Part shown: positions 1-8,504 of the stretch, piece after piece
How positions within the stretch are numbered: position 1 is the stretch's first letter
Layout of the letters: the number at the start of each line of letters is the position of its first letter
Assembly: GCF_014207565.1 (NCBI RefSeq)
Contig: NZ_JACHGJ010000002.1
Location: forward strand, 434,001-498,000
DNA length: 64,000 bases
Source of the DNA: Spirochaeta isovalerica
GTDB lineage: Bacteria; Spirochaetota; Spirochaetia; DSM-2461
Direction of reading: 5' to 3'
Position numbers and translations under genes: made by a program
Notes under the pieces: model-generated
What the model saw: only the letters and a program-made list of their open reading frames with translations
What the model was told of the DNA's origin: nothing
Database searches by the model: none

Positions 1-2005
1 AGGAGAACAGTTTCCAGGAAACAGTCCCTTCGGTTTTCTCATTACCTTCGTTTGACAGATGAATTTCCACAGAGTGATCGTTTCCGTCGAGGGATAGAAG
101 AACGTTGTCATAGGCTCTTTTTGCGCCGTAATGCAGGGCTTTCCATCTCCCGTAATAATCGATACTCGACCATGAGGCTACCGGCCAGTTGTCGTTCAGC
201 TGCCAGTATGTCGACCCCATACAGCGCCCTCTGTTTCGTCGCCAGTGTTTGATTCCCGTGGTAATGGCTTCGAGCTGACTGATCTGCGAAATATAAACCA
301 GAGAGGAGAAATCCCTGGGATATTTGAAGTATTTGGAAATGTAGTAGAGAATCCTCCCGTTGCCGTCGATGCATTTCTGGTGCTCTTCCATGACAGGTGA
401 AAACACATTCCTGTCTTCCGGTTCGGAAAAACTCTCAAGGGTTTTCTCCGAGGGAAATGACTCGAAACCGAATTCCGACATGAAGCGGAAATAGTGATTT
501 TTGAACTCGGAGAAATCTTTCGCTCCGTGCCAGACCTCCCAGAAATGACAGTCTCCGCGGTCAGGATCGTTGGGATCGACAAAATCCCCCCCCGATGACG
601 GCGACGCCGGCCAGTAGAAGAGTTCCGGGCAAACCTCGGAAACGATGGAGGGGAAGATGAACTGGTACTGCTTCAGGTATTCGGTTCTCATCAGGCCTGT
701 GGGGTTGATGCCCCAGTCTTCGAAGGCCATTTCCATTTCGTTGTTGCCGCAGATCAGGCCGAGAGAGGCATGGTGCCGGATTCTGATAAGATTGTCCTTC
801 ACTTCCTCTGTAATGTTGTTCAGAAAATGATCGTTGCTCACATCATAGGCGGCACAGGCGAACATCATATCCTCCCAGACGATCAGACCTTTTCGGTCGC
901 AGAGATCGAAGAAGTCATCCGATGGGTAGACTCCGCCGCCCCAGACCCTGACGCAGTTGAAGTTGGCGGTCCGGCAGTCCTCCAGAAGCTGCTCCGTGGA
1001 GTAGGGGCCTTTGCGGTTGAGGTAGATATCCTCGGGGATGTAGTTCCCGCCTCTGGCGAAAAGAGAGACGCCGTTGCAGTTGAAGTTGAATGTCTCTCCC
1101 CACTGGTCTTTCTTCTGCTCTATGGTCAGGGTCCGAAGACCGATCTTCTGTGTCTGATCATCGATGACCCGGCCTTTCTCTTCCAGAAAGAAATCAAGCC
1201 GGTAGAGAGGCTGGTCTCCCAGGCCGTTGGGCCACCACAGACGGGGATTGGCAACTTCATATTCAGAGCCTTCGGAATCCACCTCGAACCCCGATGTTCT
1301 TCCGTCGGGAGAGGTTATCACCGCTCTTACAGTCAGAGAAGAGTCGGCGAACCGTTCGATTTCCGGTTTGATGAAAAGCCTCACTCCTCCCTCTCTATGG
1401 TTTTGCGTCACATGGACGGATTTCAGACGGGCCGAGTCATAGGAGACCAGTGTGATATCCCTCCATATCCCCACGTCGGGAACCATGGGACCCCAGTCCC
1501 AGCCGTAGCTGCAGTGGCTTTTGCGGATCATATTAAATCCCGGTACGGAAGTCAGGCCGCCGCCGTCCGCCGCATAGAGGTCCCGTCTCTCCTTCTCTTT
1601 CTTTATATATTCCAGGGAGTTTCGGAAGAGGATCGAGATTCTGTTTTCTCCCTGTTTCAGACAGGAGGCTACATTGAACCGCCATGTGCGGTGCATGTTG
1701 TCTGTAGACGCCACGTGCTTTCCGTTTATGCTGATTTCCCCCAGCGTATCCAGTCCTTCGGCAACCAGATGGATCTGTTCCGATTTCAGAAAATCCCCGC
1801 TGAGGGTAAAAGTGCGCTCCCAGAGGAAATCCCTGTCAGCTATCTGCAGAGCCTTGCGGTTGTTCTCTCTGTAAAAAAGACCCTCTCCAAGCTGTCCGTC
1901 TTCTTCAAGGGCATAAAAAAGAGATCCGGGCACTTCGCTTGTCAGGCTGTACTGTCCATCCTGTGACGTGATTTTCCATAGGCCGTTAAGGCTTTGCTTA
2001 TGCAT
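1..2005 (-). CDS. Beta-mannosidase, GH2 family (C-terminus cut off by window edge)
   Basis: Exo-acting glycosidase that releases mannose from the non-reducing end of beta-mannosides such as mannan oligosaccharides. About 668 codons are visible and the frame is open to base 1. The family is usually 800-870 residues, so some 170 residues lie outside. The N-terminus is a GH2 jelly-roll sugar-binding domain (SLNGLW, ISINGK). The acid/base motif GNNEME places the acid/base at E423, and SEFGFE places the nucleophile at E511, a spacing of 88 that fits beta-mannosidases. The WKLFS stretch at the left edge begins the C-terminal beta domain. The ATG at 2005 follows GGAGAT. No signal peptide is evident, so it is probably cytoplasmic and acts on imported oligosaccharides. 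It is divergent from an AraC regulator, its likely controller. Confidence 0.9.
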   Translation of the reverse strand, partial: MHKQSLNGLWKITSQDGQYSLTSEVPGSLFYALEEDGQLGEGLFYRENNRKALQIADRDFLWERTFTLSGDFLKSEQIHLVAEGLDTLGEISINGKHVASTDNMHRTWRFNVASCLKQGENRISILFRNSLEYIKKEKERRDLYAADGGGLTSVPGFNMIRKSHCSYGWDWGPMVPDVGIWRDITLVSYDSARLKSVHVTQNHREGGVRLFIKPEIERFADSSLTVRAVITSPDGRTSGFEVDSEGSEYEVANPRLWWPNGLGDQPLYRLDFFLEEKGRVIDDQTQKIGLRTLTIEQKKDQWGETFNFNCNGVSLFARGGNYIPEDIYLNRKGPYSTEQLLEDCRTANFNCVRVWGGGVYPSDDFFDLCDRKGLIVWEDMMFACAAYDVSNDHFLNNITEEVKDNLIRIRHHASLGLICGNNEMEMAFEDWGINPTGLMRTEYLKQYQFIFPSIVSEVCPELFYWPASPSSGGDFVDPNDPDRGDCHFWEVWHGAKDFSEFKNHYFRFMSEFGFESFPSEKTLESFSEPEDRNVFSPVMEEHQKCIDGNGRILYYISKYFKYPRDFSSLVYISQISQLEAITTGIKHWRRNRGRCMGSTYWQLNDNWPVASWSSIDYYGRWKALHYGAKRAYDNVLLSLDGNDHSVEIHLSNEGNEKTEGTVSWKLFS

Positions 2006-2073
2006 ATTTCATCTCCATTCATTTGTCTGTTTATATTATTGATGGAATAAAATTGATAAATATAGGAAAAATA

Positions 2074-2102
2074 TTGACATTTTATAGAACAGAATTGATA
2101 TT
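2074..2102 (+). promoter_or_regulatory. Candidate sigma-70 promoter of the AraC regulator
   Basis: TTGACA (2074-2079), a 17-bp spacer and GATATT (2097-2102). The predicted transcription start would fall at or within a base or two of the ATG at 2109. The -35 is perfect, the -10 is weak. Confidence 0.4.
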
Positions 2103-2108
2103 TACTCT

Positions 2109-2951
2109 ATGTCCATGAAGATTTTCGAGTGGAAGGATTACGGGAGAAAAGAATACCTGGTCCATTCCTACAATCTCGATTCCCCATACAGTTTCCCCCT
2201 TCACAGCCACCGCAATCACTGGGAGCTTGTCTATTGCGAAGAAGGACAGTTCCATCATCAGGTTAACGGGGAAATTTACAACCACAGCGAAGGGCGGCTC
2301 ATGTTTATCCGGGAAGCTGACCGGCATTTGCTTAAAGGGCGGGATTTCCGGTACAGCAACATAGCTTTTTCCGGAGCCTGGATGGATACATTCCGCCGCA
2401 TTGCCGGCGATGAACTTGTTCAAACGCTTATCAAGCCTGACAGAAGACCTCCTTATGCCGTTGTTCCGCAAACAGCCAGAAGGGACCTGGAAGGTCAGAT
2501 CCGTGCGCTCAGAAGCTCGGGAAAAGGGGGCAGGGCGGACCTGAAATTCTCAAGATTTCTCCATTATGTTTTCGATAGCTTTTTTCTGCCCGAGTCCGGT
2601 GACGAACCCCTGGCGGATATTCCCCAATGGCTGAGAGATCTCATTCTCCATGTGAACGAAGAGGAAAACAGAATTCCTTCGGTCGAGGAACTGGTCGAGC
2701 TGTCTTGCCGATGCGCCGAACACGTGAGCCGGTCGTTCCGGAAATATATGGGTAAATCTCCTTCGGCCTATTTAAAAAATCTGAAGTTGAACCGGGCATC
2801 GGAACTCCTTTTGAGCACCAATTACCCGGTCAAGGAGATCTGTTATCTCTGCTCCTATGATAACGCCAATTATTTCCACCGCCAGTTCCGGGACACCTAC
2901 GGCATGACGCCGCTTGAGTACAGGAGAAATCTGGGGCGCCGAATCCATTAA
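2109..2951 (+). CDS. AraC-family transcriptional regulator with N-terminal cupin
   Basis: A 280-residue regulator. Residues about 20-110 form a cupin-like sensing domain rich in His (LHSHRNHWELVY). Residues about 175-280 carry two helix-turn-helix motifs ending in the AraC signature (YDNANYFHRQFRDTYGMTPLEYR). It lies head-to-head with the beta-mannosidase gene, so control of mannoside use is the likely role; this is inference from position. No ribosome-binding site precedes ATG 2109, and a second in-frame ATG follows at 2115. A possible promoter lies so close upstream that the transcript could be leaderless. It converges on the adenylate cyclase gene with a 9-base gap. Confidence 0.88.
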   Translation: MSMKIFEWKDYGRKEYLVHSYNLDSPYSFPLHSHRNHWELVYCEEGQFHHQVNGEIYNHSEGRLMFIREADRHLLKGRDFRYSNIAFSGAWMDTFRRIAGDELVQTLIKPDRRPPYAVVPQTARRDLEGQIRALRSSGKGGRADLKFSRFLHYVFDSFFLPESGDEPLADIPQWLRDLILHVNEEENRIPSVEELVELSCRCAEHVSRSFRKYMGKSPSAYLKNLKLNRASELLLSTNYPVKEICYLCSYDNANYFHRQFRDTYGMTPLEYRRNLGRRIH

Positions 2952-2960
2952 GCCGGAGTT

Positions 2961-5657
2961 TTACTTCTTAACCAGATTGTAAACTCCGTCCCAGTCGGCA
3001 GGCGGCGCTTTATGGCTGTACTGCTTACACCTCTTGATGAATACGTCTGAAGGGCCGTCATTGTGAATCAACTCGGTGACCATATGGAAAAACTCTTCCG
3101 CCTGGGCCCATTTTTTCGCGCGGAAAAACTCAAGCGCCTGATGATAGATCTCATAAGCCCGCAGCTGGTCTTCGCTCAGCTGCTTGCGGAATCCGCACAA
3201 TTCGTAAATGGTGACAGGACGCTGTATTCCCACAACGCGCACTTTATCGAGCTCCCGGGTAACGAAAGCGTCGCCGATCTGCTTTTTCGTGGCTCCGCTG
3301 ATCAGAATCTGCGTTCCGTACTGCTTGTTGACCCCTTCCAGACGGCTGGCGAGGTTAACATCGCTTCCCATAATGGTGTAGTCCATTTTTTTGCTCGTCC
3401 CCATATTCCCCACGACCATGGGACCGGTATTGATGCCGATTCTGGTGAGAATGGGCGAGGGGGTTATGTTCTGATCAATCAGTCTGATATTGAGACTCTT
3501 TTCCGCATCTCTCATCTTCAGGGCGGCCATGCAGGCTTTTTCAGCGTGGTTTGAAATCTGTAAAGGTGCACCGAAGAAGCTGATGATGGCGTCTCCCTCG
3601 TATTTATCGATGGTTCCCTTTTCCTCCATGATGATATCGCTCATTTCCGTCAGGTACAAATTGAGCAGGGATACCAGTTCGGTCGGAGTGAGCTTTTCGG
3701 AGATGGTGGAGAACCCTTTTATGTCTGTAAAGATGGCTGTCAATTCCCGTTCTTCCCCCCCGAGAGCCAACCGGCTGGGATCGTCGATCAGTTCGGTAAT
3801 GACGTCGGTCGACAGATAGTGGCTGAAGGCGCCGCGGATGAATCCCTTTTCTCTGGATTCTCTGAAGAGGTTGAGGATAACAGTCGCCAGGAAGGCGCTG
3901 ACGGTGGCAAGAATCGGCGGCAGAATGTTGATATAGGTTCCGCGGTAATAGAAATAAAGCGCGGGCAGCACGAAAGAAAGCATGGCCATCAGCAGTCCGG
4001 CGGCAACGCCGGGCCCGGGCTTGAGGCGGAAGACTATCAGAGTCGTCAGTACGGCTATGATCAGTGTGATGACAGCGCTGAGCCAGATGGGGATATCTCT
4101 GAGGAAATCTCTCTGAATGAGCGTATTGATAACTGAAGCGTAGAGACCCACATTCATGTACCCTTCTTCAAAGGGATTGACCCCGATATCGGTCGTTGAG
4201 GTTCCGGAATAGCCGAGAACGGAAATTGATCCGTCGATTGTTTCATCGAGATAGGACCTGAGAGACTGGAGCGAAGCCAGGATATTGCGGCTGGAGGAGA
4301 AAACCTCGGGTACGAAGTTTTTCAGATCTTCGACATAAATTCTCTGATCTTCCGAAAGGTCGGGATTCAGGCCGTAAACTTCGATGTCCTGGAGAATCAT
4401 CTCCTCGCCGGTGCCGTTCAGTAAGGACGCCACCTCGCCCAGAAGATAATCGCGAGCCTCCCGGTAATCGGCTGCCGCCGTGCCGTCTCCCGCCTGGACA
4501 AACTGTTCCCGGTACGATTCCAGCTCTCTGTAATAATCCATGATATTGATGTCGCCGTCGTAATAGGGATATCCGAGGAGCCCTTCCTGCTCGATCAGCT
4601 TCAGATTGTAGAAGAGATCGTCCATTAAGAGGTCGTGGCGGTATAAATCATAAAAGGAGAGATGGCGGAAGCTTTCGATGTAGTTGGCTTTCGGCCAGTG
4701 TATGAACATTCTCCCGTCCTGGGTCAGAGGTATGGTAATCTCTTTGCCTTTGAGATGGAGAGATCTGCCGTCGGTAGCCATGGACGGGCGTCCCGACATA
4801 TTCCAGTAGGTCATAAAACCCAGCTGGCCGTAATAGTTCTCTTTGTTCCGGTAGATGAGATCGACTCTTCTCCTGACCCCGTCGGGATCGATTTCCACGC
4901 GGGGGAAACCGGCCGTCGTCGATCGCGAGAGAATTTTCATTATAGAGGGTTTAATCTCAGCAGATTCGGAGAAGGGGTCGTATCCGTCGCCGTCTATCTC
5001 CAATTTGTCCTTGAAGGGAAAATTCTCTTCTGTATAGGACCGGAGTTCGTCCGTAATGGTCGGGTCCTCTTCATCCATCATATTGACAGTTGCCGTCACA
5101 TTGCCGAAATAGCTGAGAGCCAGGCCCAGATATTCATCGTTGTCTCTGGCTATTTTCTGAACCTCTTCGTAAAGCCTGTCCTTTTCGCTGAGTGTGAATC
5201 TGGACAGTTCCCCGACTATCGGACCGGCTTCTTCAATGGGAAACCGCCCTTCGAGAAGAGAGTGGAACAGGCTTTCCTGGTTTACCTGGATATCGGAAAA
5301 CGTCCGGTCGAACTCTTCGGGAATGTTCCGGTTCATGACATCCAGATTGATTCCCGCAGGGCTCCGGTCGACGAATTCTATATCCAGCACAGCCCAGAAG
5401 GGGTTGAATTCCTTCATGAGAATGATACCGTCGGCAAAGATGTCGCGGCTTAAAGGATACATATTGATATTGGTAATGGTTCTGTCGTCGACATCGACTA
5501 TCAGAAGACGCTCGTCCTGATGGATTCCCGGACGGATGCGCAGCATAAGATCGTATAGTTTGCTGTCAAGGCCCCGGTAAAACTCCGTAAAAAGCAATCC
5601 CGAGAACAAAGCAGCTGATATGAGGGGGACAACGAGTGCTGTCAGTACTTTTTTCAT
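2961..5657 (-). CDS. CHASE2-domain class III adenylate cyclase
   Basis: Membrane receptor cyclase of 898 residues that should make cAMP from ATP in response to an extracytoplasmic signal. Order: an N-terminal membrane helix (about 5-25), a long periplasmic CHASE2 domain (about 30-510) beginning with the typical DSKLYDLMLRIRP and LLIVDVDDRT stretches, three membrane helices (about 515-600), then a class III cyclase catalytic domain (about 640-810). Both metal-binding Asp residues are present (FTDIKGFS and DKYEGDAIISFFG), as is the late NLASRLEGVN motif, so the enzyme should be active. The C-terminal 80 residues are helical and TPR-like. It diverges from an EAL protein, so cAMP and c-di-GMP genes share one 107-bp intergenic region. 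The ligand is unknown. Confidence 0.93.
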   Translation of the reverse strand: MKKVLTALVVPLISAALFSGLLFTEFYRGLDSKLYDLMLRIRPGIHQDERLLIVDVDDRTITNINMYPLSRDIFADGIILMKEFNPFWAVLDIEFVDRSPAGINLDVMNRNIPEEFDRTFSDIQVNQESLFHSLLEGRFPIEEAGPIVGELSRFTLSEKDRLYEEVQKIARDNDEYLGLALSYFGNVTATVNMMDEEDPTITDELRSYTEENFPFKDKLEIDGDGYDPFSESAEIKPSIMKILSRSTTAGFPRVEIDPDGVRRRVDLIYRNKENYYGQLGFMTYWNMSGRPSMATDGRSLHLKGKEITIPLTQDGRMFIHWPKANYIESFRHLSFYDLYRHDLLMDDLFYNLKLIEQEGLLGYPYYDGDINIMDYYRELESYREQFVQAGDGTAAADYREARDYLLGEVASLLNGTGEEMILQDIEVYGLNPDLSEDQRIYVEDLKNFVPEVFSSSRNILASLQSLRSYLDETIDGSISVLGYSGTSTTDIGVNPFEEGYMNVGLYASVINTLIQRDFLRDIPIWLSAVITLIIAVLTTLIVFRLKPGPGVAAGLLMAMLSFVLPALYFYYRGTYINILPPILATVSAFLATVILNLFRESREKGFIRGAFSHYLSTDVITELIDDPSRLALGGEERELTAIFTDIKGFSTISEKLTPTELVSLLNLYLTEMSDIIMEEKGTIDKYEGDAIISFFGAPLQISNHAEKACMAALKMRDAEKSLNIRLIDQNITPSPILTRIGINTGPMVVGNMGTSKKMDYTIMGSDVNLASRLEGVNKQYGTQILISGATKKQIGDAFVTRELDKVRVVGIQRPVTIYELCGFRKQLSEDQLRAYEIYHQALEFFRAKKWAQAEEFFHMVTELIHNDGPSDVFIKRCKQYSHKAPPADWDGVYNLVKK

Positions 5658-5764
5658 ATTTTTATCTTAAACCATAACAGTGCAAATAGCGGGATTTTTT
5701 TCCGCCGAATGTTTATTCTCTAAAAAATTGACCTGCCATTGGATGAATTCTATAATTCAATCAA

Positions 5765-7666
5765 ATGGATTATTCGCCGCTTAAACCGATCCAGATAAGA
5801 ATTCTCAATAAGCTATTGAAGGCATTTTTTTTCCTCTCTCTTCCCGTTTTGCTCTTTATTACCTATGAAGAGTTCAGTCTGGAGATCTATAGCCGGGTTC
5901 TCTTCATCTATCTGCCGCTAATGATCATTCTGGGCGTCATCGCCTTTATCAGGAAGCTGCCCAAAGCACTCAGATCCAATCTCTTTGTCTCTCTTATTAT
6001 GCTTCTGGCTACTTCGGAACTCTATTACTGGGGATTTTCCAGTCTGGCTTTTTTCTTTTTTCTGGCGGCGGTTCTCTTTACCACCCTTCTGGAAAGCCCT
6101 TCTTCCGGCTGGACAAGTTTTATCGTCTCGTTTTTTCTCATAATGCTTTTCATGGTGTTGCACAACAATAAAATCATCGATGTCGATTCTCCCAATAGAC
6201 CCGAATTATTAAAATGGAAGAACTGGATCGGTCCGGTTCTCAGTTATCTTATGATTCAGATTGCCGTCCTGATTACAGCGGAGTTTCTCATCAATAATCT
6301 TCTCAAGTCTCTGAGGACTAATGAAGCCAATACGAGGCAGCTTGAGAGAGAAAAAGAAGCACTGGAAAAGACGGCTTACATCGATACGGTCACAGGACTA
6401 CCCAACAATAGAAAAATCTCTGCCGATATCGCCCGGTTTATGCAGGAGGAAGCCGATAATCCCTTAAGTGTAGATCAGATCCTCATCGAAATAAAAAACT
6501 TTGAAGACTATAATATCCGTTACGGCATCGATACGGGCAACAGTCTGCTTCAGGCCATTGGTGACCGGCTGGGAGAATTAAAGGGATGTTCGGTTTACCG
6601 GCTTCACGGAGCGGCTTTTCTCATCTGCTTTTTCAACAAAGATGAAGAAATCGATTATCCTTATATTTCAGGCACGCTATTAAAACCATATCCGGTGAAC
6701 AAACAGTATTTCACCATTAATTTCGTCGGCGTTCACATTAACTATCCCCGGGATATATCCAACCCCGCCATGATGCTGTCATCGCTTATGATGAATCTGT
6801 ACAATGATTACAAAATTCCCGTAAATACAATCGTTTCATATAATGAAAAACAGAACCGCAGGCTGAAGCGGGTAGCCAGCCTCAAGGAAAAACTGGCAAA
6901 AGCCCTGAAAAATGATGAAATCAGCATAATGATTCAGCCCCGTCTCAATGTTACAACGGGAAAGATAAGCGGCGGAGAATTGCTTATGCGATGGAACAAC
7001 AGCACAGTCGGACCGGTTTCTCCCGTGGAATTCATACCAATTTCCGAAAAAGATGATCAGATATTTTATCTGACCCATTATCTGATGAAGGAAAGCCTGA
7101 AACTCGGGGATATTTTTGCTCCGGAAGCGGGAAACGACAGACCTTTTTCCATATCGGTCAATATTTCTCCCAGTATTATTCATGCGGAAAAACTCCATGA
7201 TCTGATTCAGTATACGGAGAAAGCCGGTCCCGATTTCACTTATGAATTCGAATTGACGGAAGGCGTTTTCCTGGGTGTGGACGAGCGTGTAGCCGACGAA
7301 CTGAAGCTGCTGCAATCCAGAGGGATCGCCGCTTCGGTTGATGATTTCGGTACCGGGTATTCCAATCTTGAGTATCTGCAGGATCTGAACATCAATGTTC
7401 TGAAGATCGACAAGAAGTTTATCGACGGCATCCCCGGCCGCGGGAAACAGCAGCATCTAGTCCGGGCGGTCATTCAAATGGCCCATGCCCTTAATCTTCT
7501 GACTGTAGCCGAAGGTGTTGAAACTCCCGAACAGTTCCTGTGGCTCCAGAAGGAGGGCATAGATGAAATTCAGGGGTTCGTTTTTTCAAAGCCGATTGAG
7601 CTTGTAGCGTTACAGGATTTTTACGATCATCACAATAAAAACAGATGGGCTTTTCTGGAGAAATAA
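5765..7666 (+). CDS. Membrane protein with degenerate GGDEF and EAL domains (probable c-di-GMP phosphodiesterase)
   Basis: 633 residues. Several membrane helices fill residues about 15-185, followed by a short coiled coil. The GGDEF-like domain (about 205-350) keeps the TGLPN start, but its catalytic loop reads RLHGAAF instead of GG(D/E)EF, so cyclase activity is not expected. The EAL domain (about 370-625) keeps the residues needed for hydrolysis: the EAL Glu as GGELLMRW, the Asn in VNISP, the Glu in ELTEG, the DDFGTGYS loop, the Lys in LKIDKKFI and the Glu in AEGVET. The likely activity is c-di-GMP breakdown, with the GGDEF part perhaps sensing GTP. It is transcribed away from the adenylate cyclase gene. 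Confidence 0.9.
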   Translation: MDYSPLKPIQIRILNKLLKAFFFLSLPVLLFITYEEFSLEIYSRVLFIYLPLMIILGVIAFIRKLPKALRSNLFVSLIMLLATSELYYWGFSSLAFFFFLAAVLFTTLLESPSSGWTSFIVSFFLIMLFMVLHNNKIIDVDSPNRPELLKWKNWIGPVLSYLMIQIAVLITAEFLINNLLKSLRTNEANTRQLEREKEALEKTAYIDTVTGLPNNRKISADIARFMQEEADNPLSVDQILIEIKNFEDYNIRYGIDTGNSLLQAIGDRLGELKGCSVYRLHGAAFLICFFNKDEEIDYPYISGTLLKPYPVNKQYFTINFVGVHINYPRDISNPAMMLSSLMMNLYNDYKIPVNTIVSYNEKQNRRLKRVASLKEKLAKALKNDEISIMIQPRLNVTTGKISGGELLMRWNNSTVGPVSPVEFIPISEKDDQIFYLTHYLMKESLKLGDIFAPEAGNDRPFSISVNISPSIIHAEKLHDLIQYTEKAGPDFTYEFELTEGVFLGVDERVADELKLLQSRGIAASVDDFGTGYSNLEYLQDLNINVLKIDKKFIDGIPGRGKQQHLVRAVIQMAHALNLLTVAEGVETPEQFLWLQKEGIDEIQGFVFSKPIELVALQDFYDHHNKNRWAFLEK

Positions 7667-7724
7667 CAATAGTGGAATTTTTATTAATTTTCACTTCGGG
7701 CTTGTTTCCGTGTATCATTAGTGC

Positions 7725-8387
7725 ATGTCCGATCTCATTTTTTTCAAAGAACTGATTTTCCTCTCCGAAGTGGGTTCCTGGTCCATCAATATGGAGACCG
7801 GAGAGGTCGACGGCTCCATCAGGTTCTGGGAACTTCTCGGCTATGAAAAAGGGGAGCTTGAGGAAACTCTTGATAATCTTAAAAAGATCCATTTTCCCAG
7901 CGATTGGGAAGAGGGATGGGAACTTATCTCCGAACATATAAAAGGACATTCTCCCTATTACAAATATGAAGTGCGGTATCTGAGAAAAGATAAATCCTGG
8001 CTTCCCTGCGAAGTCCGGGGGATCGTGAGCGAAAGAGATGAAGAGGGTAATCCTCTCCGTTTTATCGGATACATTCGCGACATCAGCAGCGAAGTCGCTT
8101 TGAGAAAAGAAATCGCTGCTTACCGGGAAAGGGATTTAGACAGAAGGGAAGAACTGGAAACAGCAAAGCAGACAATCAGCGAGCTGGAAGGAATCGTCCC
8201 CATCTGCTCATCCTGCAAAAGCATCCGCAATGACGAAGGGTACTGGAAAGAACTGGAAGCCTATATAGAATCCCATTCCCAGGCCGTGTTCTCCCACGGC
8301 CTCTGCGACAGCTGCAGCGAAAAGCTCTATAAAGATAAGGGCTGGTTCCAGAAGTTCAAGAAAAGGCTTGAAGAAGATAAAGGTTAA
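7725..8387 (+). CDS. PAS-domain protein with C-terminal Cys-pair motif
   Basis: 220 residues. A PAS fold with its PAC tail fills residues about 5-125 (SWSINMETGEVDGS; RFIGYIRDISSE), followed by a coiled coil (about 128-160). A C-terminal segment carries two CxxC pairs (ICSSCKSIRNDEGYW and LCDSCSEKLY). As I recall, this tail is common at the C-terminus of PAS histidine kinases and response regulators of environmental bacteria, but here no kinase or effector domain is attached. Metal or redox sensing by the four Cys is possible but unproven. It lies 58 bases after the EAL gene on the same strand and may belong to that signalling unit. Confidence 0.75.
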   Translation: MSDLIFFKELIFLSEVGSWSINMETGEVDGSIRFWELLGYEKGELEETLDNLKKIHFPSDWEEGWELISEHIKGHSPYYKYEVRYLRKDKSWLPCEVRGIVSERDEEGNPLRFIGYIRDISSEVALRKEIAAYRERDLDRREELETAKQTISELEGIVPICSSCKSIRNDEGYWKELEAYIESHSQAVFSHGLCDSCSEKLYKDKGWFQKFKKRLEEDKG

Positions 8388-8388
8388 G

Positions 8389-8408
8389 ACCGTTCTTCCG
8401 GTTTTTTT
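8389..8408 (+). terminator. Weak intrinsic terminator after the PAS gene
   Basis: A 4-bp stem ACCG/CGGT with a 6-base loop is followed at once by a run of seven T. The short stem makes this uncertain. Confidence 0.4.
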
Positions 8409-8504
8409 GCTGAAATTAGGATAAATTGTAATTAATTATACTTTTTATTTGATTTGGAAAAGTTTTTGCCTGATAGTATTGTATTGTGACATTAGGAGGG
8501 GCAT

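Noticed and set aside
770-1966. 398-codon open frame on the plus strand
   Set aside because: It is antisense to the beta-mannosidase gene, whose catalytic motifs fix the minus-strand frame. The antisense protein has no recognisable domain.
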